64,000 nucleotides of DNA, taken from the NCBI RefSeq assembly GCF_021129235.1, contig NZ_JAJOMA010000001.1:62001-126000 (forward strand), in the 5' to 3' direction. Shown piece after piece: positions 14,498 to 21,666 of the stretch. A model generated the notes under the pieces. The model saw nothing but the letters and a program-made list of their open reading frames with translations. It made no database searches and was not told where the DNA came from. The translations under genes were made by a program, and so were the position numbers. How positions within the stretch are numbered: the stretch's first letter is position 1; every line of letters begins with the position of its first letter. The DNA is from Kineosporia mesophila (GTDB lineage Bacteria; Actinomycetota; Actinomycetes; Actinomycetales; Kineosporiaceae).

Positions 14498-16813
14498 ATG
14501 AGCATCGCGGCTGAATCGAACGACCCCGCCCGCAACGCCGGGCACCAGGAGACGCCGGACTATGGCACTGCGTCGTCGGCAGAGTTGGCGCGGGTGCGGC
14601 ACCTGTCGACCGCACCCGAGGCGGACAACGGCCCGGACATGGAGTCGGACACTCCGGGCTCCGGTACCTCGGCCGGAGTGTCCGGCAGGGAAGTGCTTGA
14701 GGGACGCGTGTTGTCACCCATCCGGGACGCTTCCGCGTCCGGTCGGGTGTCCGGTGCGATGTCCGCCTCGGTGTCCGGTGTGAAGGTGGTCCGGGCGGTC
14801 ATCACGAGCGAGCGGAGCATGTCCGCGACGAAAGTGGTTGCTCGTCATGCTCTCTACGTCCCCGGTGGGGCGCTGAGCGTCACTCGACGGCTATGGGAAG
14901 CGGGGACGACGTCGCGTCATCAACGGATGATGCGTCAGGCCGAGTTGTCCGGCAACGCCGAACTGCTGTCGGAGTGGGAGACCCGCGTCGAGGCGTTCCG
15001 GAACGCCCGGCACAAGCGGACTATGGATTGGATCGCTGCACCGTTCGTCCTGGCCAAAGGGCTGATCGTGGGGACGTTCTCGCTGTTTTTCGGTCTGCTC
15101 GGCCTCGGTGTGCTGCTGGCCCTGGCCCGCAAGGACGCCGGGGAGCTTCTGGCGCCGGTGAATGGATTCCTGGCCCTGGTGAACTTCGTGGCGATCGCGG
15201 TCACGGTCGCCTGGACCCCACTGGTCATGGCGGCGCCGTGGATCGTGCTGGTCGCGTTGTGGAACGAGGGACGTCGTCGGGCGCCGCTGCCGTCCTGGCT
15301 GGCCACGGCGTCCGATGCCGATATCGACGTGGCGATCGACGAGCACACCATCGCTCAAGCGCTGTTGGCGCTGCGGATTCCGCAGATCAAGGACGCGCTG
15401 AAGGTCGCCCCCTTGCAGTTCATCACCCCCGCCCGCCGCGACGGCCGAGGCACCCACGCGGTCGTCCGTCTCCCCGCCGGCGTCACGGCGGAGCAGATCG
15501 CCACCCGCCGCGCACCGCTGGCCGGTGGCCTATACCGACAGGCCAAAGAGGTCTGGCCCACCACGGGGAGCGAGGCCGGCATCCTGGACCTCTGGGTTGC
15601 TGACAAAGGCGCACTGGCTGAAGGCGCGGGGGAGTACCCGCTGCTGGCCGAGGGCAAGTGCGACGTGTTCAAGGGGGTCCCGTTCGGTAAGACCCTGCGG
15701 GGTATCCCGGTGACGATGCCGGTCATGGAGCGGAACACCATCGGCGGTGGCATGCCCGGTCAGGGCAAGTCGTCCTCGGCGCGGGTGTCGTTCGCCGGCG
15801 CCGCACTGGACCCGACGGCCGAGCTTCGGATCTGGGTCCCTGATGCCAACTTCGACTTCGAGGCGTTCGCGCCCCGCTGCTCCCGGTACGTGATGGGCGC
15901 CGAAGATGAAAAGCTCGAGGCCATCGTGCAGGATCTGCGCGATCTGCATGCCGAAGTCCAGTCCCGGGGCGAGTTGCTGATCAAGTTCCAGGTGCCCTCG
16001 GTCACCCGGGAACTGGCCAGCAAGGACGTTGGCCTGCACCCGTTGCTCTGCCTGCTGGAAGAGGCACACGTGCTGTTCCAGCACCCCGAACTCGGTAAGG
16101 AAGCTCAGAAGCTCGCGATCGACATCGTTCGGCTCGGCCGTAAGCGCGGCATCCATCTCTTCGTGTCCACTCAGGCGCCCACGAAGGACTCGATTCCGCG
16201 GGACGTGACCCGCAACTGTTCCAACGGAATCGCTTTCGCTGTCGGTGATCACGTCGCAAACGATGCTCTGCTGGGGCAGGGCGCCTATCGGGGCGGGCAT
16301 CGGGCGACCGAGCTGATCCCGGGCACCGACCGGGGAACTGCTGTGGTCAAGGGGTTCTCGGGCCAGCGCTCCGATATCGTGCAGGTGTACTTCATCGAGA
16401 TCGACAAGGCGAACGACCAGATCACCCCGATCATCAATCGATCCCTGAAGCTCATCAGCGACCGAGGCCGAGCCGTTCCCGGCACCGGCAAGGCTCGACC
16501 GACCGAGATTCGGCCGGTGGTAAGGGATCTGCTGATCGACCTCGATCAGGTGCTCGGCGCCGACCCGGTGCGGGTGGCCGATGTGCCAGCGCTACTGGCC
16601 CGGGCGTTCCCGGCCTGGAAGCCCTACCGCGATCTCACGGGCAAGGAACTGCGCAGCATTCTGGCGACGGATCACGGGATCAAGGTGCCCTCGACCGGGA
16701 ACCGCTACCCACTCGACCCGGCCACCGTCCGTGACGCCCTGGACCGCCGGCCCGATCCGGACACGGCCTCGGACGAGGAGGACGGCGATGGCCCCGCCCT
16801 GCTGGCCAGTTAG
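14498..16813 (+). CDS. traB: FtsK/SpoIIIE-like conjugal DNA translocase (TraB type)
   Basis: 771 residues from ATG 14498 with GGAAGGGGA upstream; the longer frame from 14279 overlaps the previous gene and is not used. A disordered N-terminus (1-170) precedes two hydrophobic segments (about 185-215 and 227-260) and a cytoplasmic motor. The Walker A is GGMPGQGKSS with its lysine at 424, the Walker B-like strand is PLLCLLEEAHVLF near 515-525, and RKRGIHLFVSTQAPTKDSIP matches the FtsK pattern. The C-terminus has a small wHTH-like region (GKELRSILATDHGIK) that may bind the clt locus. In AICEs this single protein moves double-stranded DNA between hyphae. Last gene of the 12975-16813 operon. Confidence 0.9.
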   Translation: MSIAAESNDPARNAGHQETPDYGTASSAELARVRHLSTAPEADNGPDMESDTPGSGTSAGVSGREVLEGRVLSPIRDASASGRVSGAMSASVSGVKVVRAVITSERSMSATKVVARHALYVPGGALSVTRRLWEAGTTSRHQRMMRQAELSGNAELLSEWETRVEAFRNARHKRTMDWIAAPFVLAKGLIVGTFSLFFGLLGLGVLLALARKDAGELLAPVNGFLALVNFVAIAVTVAWTPLVMAAPWIVLVALWNEGRRRAPLPSWLATASDADIDVAIDEHTIAQALLALRIPQIKDALKVAPLQFITPARRDGRGTHAVVRLPAGVTAEQIATRRAPLAGGLYRQAKEVWPTTGSEAGILDLWVADKGALAEGAGEYPLLAEGKCDVFKGVPFGKTLRGIPVTMPVMERNTIGGGMPGQGKSSSARVSFAGAALDPTAELRIWVPDANFDFEAFAPRCSRYVMGAEDEKLEAIVQDLRDLHAEVQSRGELLIKFQVPSVTRELASKDVGLHPLLCLLEEAHVLFQHPELGKEAQKLAIDIVRLGRKRGIHLFVSTQAPTKDSIPRDVTRNCSNGIAFAVGDHVANDALLGQGAYRGGHRATELIPGTDRGTAVVKGFSGQRSDIVQVYFIEIDKANDQITPIINRSLKLISDRGRAVPGTGKARPTEIRPVVRDLLIDLDQVLGADPVRVADVPALLARAFPAWKPYRDLTGKELRSILATDHGIKVPSTGNRYPLDPATVRDALDRRPDPDTASDEEDGDGPALLAS

Positions 16814-16876
16814 ACCCACTGCCCGGGCGTGACGCCCCCTCAGGAGCCGGTTTCGGGGCACTGACCAGCACCGATC

Positions 16877-16975
16877 TAACCGGGTTAACTCCGAACTTCT
16901 CGCAGCTCAGACCAGATATCGCCGCTCACGGGTGGCGGGTTAGAAACCTAACTCGCCACCGGTGCGGCTAACCCT
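16877..16975. repeat. GGTTAG/CTAACC palindromes, candidate transfer or replication locus
   Basis: In the 208-base gap after traB, TAACCGGGTTA (16877-16887) is a perfect palindrome. GGTGGCGGGTTAG (16932-16944) pairs at 12 of 13 positions with CTAACTCGCCACC (16949-16961) around a 4-base loop. A further GCTAACCC follows at about 16968. This may be a traB terminator, but the repeated GGTTAG motif also suits a cis-acting transfer locus (clt) or origin, which in this element type lies near traB and the replication genes. Confidence 0.4.
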
Positions 16976-17021
16976 GCCCAGAACCGCCCAACGCCCCTGC
17001 TGATGGGGTTCGGAGGTAGTC

Positions 17022-17318
17022 GTGAGCACCCTCGCCGCGTTCGTCATCCTCGCCGCGATCGGTTACGCGCTGTTGTACGTCCTGGTCGTGTTGATCTTCC
17101 CGTTCCGGCCCTGCAAGCGCTGCGGGGGCCGAGGCGTGCGGCACAACCGGATCACGGGTGGCGGGTTTCGCCAGTGCACTCGATGCGCCGGCACCGGCCG
17201 CGCCGTCCGCCCGGGCCGAAAGGTCTTGGAATTCTTCAACACCGACCCGCACAACCGGTGGTCCAACATTCCTGGCGACCCGCGTCCCCTGACTCCCCGC
17301 CGGAGGCGCCGGTGGTGA
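17022..17318 (+). CDS. small membrane protein with DnaJ-like zinc ribbon
   Basis: 98 residues from GTG 17022 with GGAGG five bases upstream. An N-terminal helix (about 4-28: AAFVILAAIGYALLYVLVVL) anchors it. Then come two CxxC knuckles, CKRCGGRG and CTRCAGTG, spaced by about 18 residues like one zinc-binding half of the DnaJ cysteine-rich domain, and an arginine-rich tail. It should bind one zinc ion on the cytoplasmic side and perhaps nucleic acid or protein through the basic tail. Role in the element unknown. Confidence 0.75.
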   Translation: MSTLAAFVILAAIGYALLYVLVVLIFPFRPCKRCGGRGVRHNRITGGGFRQCTRCAGTGRAVRPGRKVLEFFNTDPHNRWSNIPGDPRPLTPRRRRRW

Positions 17319-17377
17319 CCCGGCCGATCTGCCAGACCCAAACCACCCAGACACCACAAGGAATCACGATGAGCGGG

Positions 17378-17587
17378 TCACGAACCGCCGGGCCGACTCC
17401 GGCGCAGCACGCTAGCGAACACAACGCCGAGACCAAGGAAGGTCAGCAGGCGCCAGAGGCCGGCGCTGGTGTCGCCGCTGAGGAAACGGTCCAAGGCGAT
17501 CAGCACGATCCCCAGTTCGCCCGTAACGGCGCTGATGAGCATCCAACGCCACAGTCGGGGGCTCACCTCGGATCGGTCATCGCTCAT
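17378..17587 (-). CDS. possible small two-helix membrane protein, antisense strand
   Basis: 69 residues from ATG 17587. Two hydrophobic helices (WRWMLISAVTGELGIVLIAL and GLWRLLTFLGLGVVFASVL) and strong G/C bias at third positions make this strand look coding. The plus-strand reading of the same bases is hydrophilic, low-complexity and weak in third-position G/C. There is no clear ribosome site, and only 24 bases separate it from the divergent ATG of the primase-polymerase. Accepting it forces that gene to start at 17612 rather than 17369. Confidence 0.45.
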   Translation of the reverse strand: MSDDRSEVSPRLWRWMLISAVTGELGIVLIALDRFLSGDTSAGLWRLLTFLGLGVVFASVLRRSRPGGS

Positions 17588-17611
17588 AAGGCGGACGGTA
17601 CCGACCAGCTC

Positions 17612-18610
17612 ATGAACCGCATCCCGGGCGACCGAGGTCGGTTGCTCGCCGCCGCGCTGGAGTACGCCGAACGCGGTTGGCACGTCTTCCCGCTACGGCC
17701 GAGGGACAAGCGCCCGGCGTTCCCCGACCACGCCGAGGCCCGCTGCACCGGACGCGACCCGCGTTGCCGCCGGGCGGAGCGGCACGTGTCGTGGGAGGAA
17801 CGCGCCACTACCGACCCCGCGAGGATCACCGCGGCCTGGACCTCGGCGACATACGGGATCGGGATTGCCACCGGCCCCTCCGGGCTGCTGGTGATCGATC
17901 TGGACCAGCCCAAGACCGGCCGGCCCGGAGCCGCCCGGCCGCCGGTCGAGTGGGAAGAGCCCGGGATCGCCGACGGCGCCGACGTGTTCGCCCTGCTGTG
18001 CCGGCGGGCCGGGCAACCGGTGCCTTGGGATACCCACACGGTCCGTACCGGTTCCGGTGGTCTGCACCTGTACTTCACCCCGCCGACCGGGGCTCGGTTG
18101 CGATGCACCGCCGGGAGTCTGGGGTGGCTGATCGACACCCGTGCCCACGGCGGCTACGTCGTAGCTCCGCCCACGACTGTGGCCGGCCGGGAGTACGTGA
18201 CCGAGTACGGCCAGAGCCAAGCCGAACCACTGCCGGAGTGGTTGGGCGAGGCGCTGACCCCTCGGCCCCTGCCGGTCCAAGGACCGACCCCGGTTCGTCT
18301 GCTGGCCGGCACCGGCCGGGTACGCGCCTACCTGGAAGCCGCTCTCAGCCGAGCCGCCGAGGCGATCCAGACTTCGGGTCCGGGCCAGCACAACCGGGCG
18401 TTGTACGGGGCCGCTGTTCAGCTCGGTCAGCTTGTGGCCGGCGGGGCTCTAACGGCTGAAACAGTCCGGGCCGAGCTGCTGCCTGCTGCCATCGCCGTGG
18501 GGCAGAGCGAGGCCGAGGCCCACCGCACCATCACCTCCGGCCTGAGCGCTGGCGCCGATCGCCCCCGCACCCTGCCCGGAACCACCTTGAGCCACGGAGC
18601 CGTCGCATGA
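17612..18610 (+). CDS. bifunctional primase/polymerase (Prim-Pol) of the replication module
   Basis: 332 residues from ATG 17612. The Prim-Pol domain starts right after the start with LLAAALEYAERGWHVFPLRP, followed by a cysteine-bearing insert (CTGRDPRCRRAE), the metal-binding LLVIDLDQPK (about 93-102) and GSGGLHLYF (about 150). A helical C-terminal domain (about 235-332) follows. An alternative ATG at 17369 has a better ribosome site (AAGGAA) and would add 81 residues, but those residues do not look coding and overlap an antisense candidate gene. It overlaps the helicase gene by four bases (ATGA). Together they should start and extend replication of the excised circle. Confidence 0.85.
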   Translation: MNRIPGDRGRLLAAALEYAERGWHVFPLRPRDKRPAFPDHAEARCTGRDPRCRRAERHVSWEERATTDPARITAAWTSATYGIGIATGPSGLLVIDLDQPKTGRPGAARPPVEWEEPGIADGADVFALLCRRAGQPVPWDTHTVRTGSGGLHLYFTPPTGARLRCTAGSLGWLIDTRAHGGYVVAPPTTVAGREYVTEYGQSQAEPLPEWLGEALTPRPLPVQGPTPVRLLAGTGRVRAYLEAALSRAAEAIQTSGPGQHNRALYGAAVQLGQLVAGGALTAETVRAELLPAAIAVGQSEAEAHRTITSGLSAGADRPRTLPGTTLSHGAVA

Positions 18611-19719
18611 ACGACCAGATCCCCGACAACGCGCCGGAGGCGCCCGAGACATTCACGAACTCGTCCGGCCGTCACCTCCAGGCCGTAGACCCCAAGCATC
18701 CGCAGGTCTGGCGCCCTCGGCTGTGGACCGCCTCGGAGGTGATGGACACCGAGTTCCCGCCCCCGAAGTGGGCCATTCCCGGGATCATCTGCGAAGGCGT
18801 CTCGCTGCTGGCCGGACCCCCGAAGGTGGCGAAGTCGTGGTGGCTGCTGTCTACGTGCCTGGCTGTCGCCTCGGGTGGCAAGGCCCTCGGCACGATCCCG
18901 GTCCGCAAGGGGCCGGTGCTCTACCTGGCGCTGGAAGACACCCCGCGTCGGCTCAAGGCCCGGATGGGGCAGCTGCTCGGCGATCAGCCGGCCCCGCCCG
19001 ATCTGCACCTGGCGACCGAGTGGCCCACCATGCCCGCCGGCGGTGACGTGGCGATCGCCGCCTGGCTCGACGAGCACCCCGACGCCCGGATGATCGGCAT
19101 CGATGTGTTCGCCAAGGTCCGAGGCCCGGCCTCGCCGTCTCTGTCGGCCTATGACGCGGACTACGCCGCCGTGGGCCGGATCAAGAAGATCGCCGACCGC
19201 TACGGCATTGCCATCGTCCTGATTCATCACGTGCGTAAGGCTGGAAGCGACGACTTCCTCCAGGAGGTGAGCGGCACCAACGGGATCGCCGGTGCCGCTG
19301 ACGCCACTCTGATTCTCAAGCGACCGAGAGGCCAGGCTGACGGCACGCTTTCGATCACGGGGCGAGACGTCGAAGAGACCGAGATCGCTCTCACCCATGA
19401 CCAGAACACCGGGCATTGGCTGAAGATCGACCGGCCGGCCGATGAGGTCAAGCTCGGCGACACCCGCGCCGCGATCCTGAAAACCCTCCGAGAGAGCGCT
19501 AAACCGCTCGGCCCCACCGCGGTTGCTGAGATCACGGGTGCGAAGGTCGAGACGGTCAAGAAGACGATGCAGCGCATGAGTGACGCCGGGCAGATCTGGC
19601 CGGCCACCGGTGGCAAGTACACCGCTCCGATGCCGGGATCGACCCCGTTCCCCGGGATCGACGGGGACACCCCGGGTGGGGGTGTCCCTCCTGTCCCCGG
19701 TGTCCCCGAATCGATCTGA
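18607..19719 (+). CDS. RepA-like AAA helicase of the AICE
   Basis: 370 residues. RecA-fold hexameric helicase of the RSF1010 RepA/AAA_25 type: Walker A AGPPKVAKSW with lysine 76, a strand giving VLYLALEDTPRRL, Walker B ARMIGIDVFAKV, and the motif IVLIHHVRK with the following SGTNGIAGAADA. Residues about 285-330 form a winged helix (AAILKTLRESAKPLGPTAVA) that may contact DNA or the primase. The C-terminal tail is Gly/Pro-rich because it is encoded across GGGGACA boxes (19663-19707). It is translationally coupled to the primase-polymerase. The pair resembles the RepPP-helicase module of AICEs. Confidence 0.87.
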   Translation: MNDQIPDNAPEAPETFTNSSGRHLQAVDPKHPQVWRPRLWTASEVMDTEFPPPKWAIPGIICEGVSLLAGPPKVAKSWWLLSTCLAVASGGKALGTIPVRKGPVLYLALEDTPRRLKARMGQLLGDQPAPPDLHLATEWPTMPAGGDVAIAAWLDEHPDARMIGIDVFAKVRGPASPSLSAYDADYAAVGRIKKIADRYGIAIVLIHHVRKAGSDDFLQEVSGTNGIAGAADATLILKRPRGQADGTLSITGRDVEETEIALTHDQNTGHWLKIDRPADEVKLGDTRAAILKTLRESAKPLGPTAVAEITGAKVETVKKTMQRMSDAGQIWPATGGKYTAPMPGSTPFPGIDGDTPGGGVPPVPGVPESI

Positions 19720-19768
19720 CCAGGAGAAACGCTGATCCAAGCGGGGACACCCCTCGACAACTGTCCCC
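19663..19768. repeat. GGGGACA box cluster around the xis promoter
   Basis: Six boxes in 106 bases: GGGGACA at 19663-19669 and 19743-19749, and the complement TGTCCCC (or TGTCCCT) at 19683-19689, 19692-19698, 19701-19707 and 19762-19768. The last pair repeats the spacing and flanks of the 6801-6827 pair. The cluster spans the end of the helicase gene and the xis upstream region, as expected for iterons or for operators controlling xis-int. Confidence 0.55.
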
Positions 19769-19811
19769 ATCCGGCACCGCACCATCCGCAGGTGAACCGA
19801 AGGAGCCACCC

Positions 19812-19997
19812 GTGGCAGGACGCCCAACCCTCACCGTGTTCGAGCTCTGTCAAGAGCTTGGTATCGGCCGCTCGACCTTCTATGAATGGCGCGCGAAGCG
19901 TCGCGGGCCCCGCTGCATCAAGCTCCCTAACGGCGAATTGCGCATTCGCCGAGTTGATTTCGCCGATTGGCTCGAATCCCTGGAAGAGGCTGCCTGA
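19812..19997 (+). CDS. xis: excisionase (HTH directionality factor)
   Basis: 61 residues from GTG 19812 with AAGGAG seven bases upstream. A compact winged-helix/MerR-like DNA-binding protein: FELCQELGIGRSTFYEWRAK is the HTH, and NGELRIRRVDFADWLESLEE the wing and last helix. This is the layout of AICE and phage excisionases. Its TGA shares one base with the integrase ATG, so both are made together. It should bind the attachment-site arms and turn the integrase towards excision. Confidence 0.85.
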   Translation: MAGRPTLTVFELCQELGIGRSTFYEWRAKRRGPRCIKLPNGELRIRRVDFADWLESLEEAA

Positions 19998-21424
19998 TGG
20001 AAACGACCTACGACGTCCGGATCTGGAAGATCGACGTCTACCGGGGAACGCGGGTCACCACCTATCGGGTGCTGTGGGCTGTGGCGGGTCGCCGGTGGAA
20101 GGAACCCTTCCGTACCTCGGCCCTGGCCGAGAGCTTCCGATCGGACCTCATGTCAGCTGCCCGCAAGGGAGAGGCATTCAGCGTCCTCAGTGGTCGGCCG
20201 CTTTCGATGGACCGAGTGAGCGCGGATGAGAAGTGGTACGACCACGCCTGTCAATTCGTCGACCTGAAGTGGCCGCATGTCGCGGCGACGACAAGGCGCA
20301 CGCACGCCGAGGCAATGACTGCCATCACCATGCTCATGCTGAAGACGGCGGACGGACCTGATCCGAAGGTGATCCGTACCGCTCTGCGGGTCTGGGCGTT
20401 CAACACGGTGAAGCGTGCCGACCCGGAGATGCCGGAGGAGAGCCGCGCGGCCCTGGCCTGGGTGAAGCGGAACAGTCGGCCGGTTGCAGCCCTGGCCATG
20501 CCGGAAACGCTCCGAGGAGTGCTCAACGGGCTCACGCTCAAGCTCGACGGTGAGCCGATGGCGACCAGCGTTGTCACCCGTCGGCGGAAGATCTTCGGGA
20601 CGTCCCTGGAATACGCGGTGGAGCGAAAGCTACTCGCCACTAATCCGATTCCGAAGCTGAAGTGGACGGCGCCCAAGTCGGCGGGATCGGTCGACCGCCG
20701 GCGGGTGGCCAACCCGAGGCAGGCCGCGACGCTGCTCGACAGCGTTCGTAGGCAGGGGCGTTGGGGCCGGCACATGGTCGCCTTCTACGGATGCCTGTAC
20801 TACGCCGCTCTGCGGCCGGAAGAGGCCGTGGCGCTCAAGCTGTCGAACCTGACTCTGCCCTCGGAAGGCTGGGGCTCGATGACGATCGAGTCGGCGGAGC
20901 CCTACGCGGGCAAGGGCTGGACCAACAGCGGCGAGAACCGCGACCGCCGGCACCTGAAGCAACGGGATCGGGGAGAGACGCGCACGGTGCCGATCCCGCC
21001 TCAGCTGACCCTCCTGATCCACGAGCACGTCAAGCTCTACGGCAAGGGCACCGGCGGGCGGCTGTTCTGGGGCGAGAGGAACCGGAGCGAGCTGCCGGTG
21101 GGAACGGTCCACCGGGTGTGGAGTTGGGCTCGTAAGGACGCTTTCACGGCCGAGGTGGCTGCCTCGCCGCTGGCGGCGGTTCCGTACGACCTGAGGCACG
21201 CGGCGGTGTCCACGTGGCTCAACGGCGGGGTGCCGCCGACCCAGGTCGCCGAGTGGGCCGGCCACTCGGTCGAGGTGCTGCTGAAGATCTACGCCAAGTG
21301 CTTGGACGGGGGAGAGGCCGAGCTGCAACGCCGAGTCGAGACAGCCCTCGGAGGGGCCGCCGGCGCCCAAAAACTTGGGAACGCATTGGGGAGGACGTGG
21401 GAACGCATTGGGGACAAACGCTAG
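19997..21424 (+). CDS. int: tyrosine recombinase (integrase)
   Basis: 475 residues from ATG 19997 (TGATG overlap with xis). An N-terminal arm-binding region is followed by the core-binding domain (about 75-185) and the catalytic domain (about 230-460). The first catalytic arginine is in AALRPEEAVAL (273), box II reads PYDLRHAAVSTWL (arginine 400, with Tyr where other families have His), then AGHS, and the nucleophile is Tyr432 in LLKIYAKC. The PYDLRHAAVS form is familiar from pSAM2-like integrases. The gene ends 97 bases before the tRNA-Arg 3' repeat, as expected for an integrase beside its attachment site. Confidence 0.93.
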   Translation: METTYDVRIWKIDVYRGTRVTTYRVLWAVAGRRWKEPFRTSALAESFRSDLMSAARKGEAFSVLSGRPLSMDRVSADEKWYDHACQFVDLKWPHVAATTRRTHAEAMTAITMLMLKTADGPDPKVIRTALRVWAFNTVKRADPEMPEESRAALAWVKRNSRPVAALAMPETLRGVLNGLTLKLDGEPMATSVVTRRRKIFGTSLEYAVERKLLATNPIPKLKWTAPKSAGSVDRRRVANPRQAATLLDSVRRQGRWGRHMVAFYGCLYYAALRPEEAVALKLSNLTLPSEGWGSMTIESAEPYAGKGWTNSGENRDRRHLKQRDRGETRTVPIPPQLTLLIHEHVKLYGKGTGGRLFWGERNRSELPVGTVHRVWSWARKDAFTAEVAASPLAAVPYDLRHAAVSTWLNGGVPPTQVAEWAGHSVEVLLKIYAKCLDGGEAELQRRVETALGGAAGAQKLGNALGRTWERIGDKR

Positions 21425-21461
21425 TTAGCAGCTGCCTACGGCCGGACACGGCCGGACTCAA

Positions 21462-21507
21462 AACGAAAGCCGCTGACCGGGATACTGCCTGGTCAGCGGC
21501 TTGTTTT
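21462..21507. terminator. bidirectional terminator between int and tRNA-Arg
   Basis: GCCGCTGACC (21469-21478) and GGTCAGCGGC (21491-21500) form a perfect 10-base stem. TTGTTTT follows on the plus strand and AAAACGAAA precedes it, so it can stop both the int transcript and the tRNA transcript from the other strand. It belongs to the element side of the junction. Confidence 0.8.
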
Positions 21508-21520
21508 GGCCGGTCTTGCG

Positions 21521-21567
21521 GTGGTGCCCCCGGCAGGATTCGAACCTGCGCTTTCGCCTCCGGAGGG
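21521..21567 (-). other. attR: 47-bp repeat within the intact tRNA-Arg gene
   Basis: Identical to 6237-6283. Here the repeat completes a functional tRNA gene, so integration replaced the 3' half of the tRNA with the element's own copy. The crossover must lie within these 47 bases, probably near the anticodon-stem end. Confidence 0.93.
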
Positions 21568-21596
21568 CGACGCTCTATCCCCTGAGCTACGGGGGC
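21522..21596 (-). tRNA. tRNA-Arg (anticodon CCG)
   Basis: On the minus strand: acceptor GCCCCCG, D arm GCTC...GAGC, anticodon stem TCGCC/GGCGA with loop CTCCGGA (anticodon CCG, reads CGG), T arm GCAGG TTCGAAT CCTGC, acceptor CGGGGGC, discriminator A and encoded CCA at 21522-21524. All stems pair. It is the integration target of the AICE and stays intact after integration. Confidence 0.96.
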
Positions 21597-21666
21597 TCGG
21601 GTGTTCCCGAGACTAGCAGTCCGGCGCCCCCGACCGCCAATGCGTTGCCGCTGGAGCGTCTGGGGC

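Larger units (their letters stand above)
6237..21567 (+). mobile_element. AICE (actinomycete integrative and conjugative element) in tRNA-Arg(CCG)
   Basis: About 15.3 kb bounded by a 47-bp direct repeat made of the tRNA-Arg 3' end. It has the standard AICE set: tyrosine integrase beside attR, excisionase with a one-base overlap to it, primase-polymerase plus RepA-like helicase as the replication module, and an FtsK/TraB-type DNA translocase for whole-plasmid transfer between mycelia. Several small membrane or DUF proteins are typical of this family. Cargo comprises a NACHT-LRR protein and a GntR-kinase/dehydrogenase pair. pSAM2 is the best known relative in organisation. Every backbone gene looks intact, so it may still be mobile. 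Confidence 0.93.
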
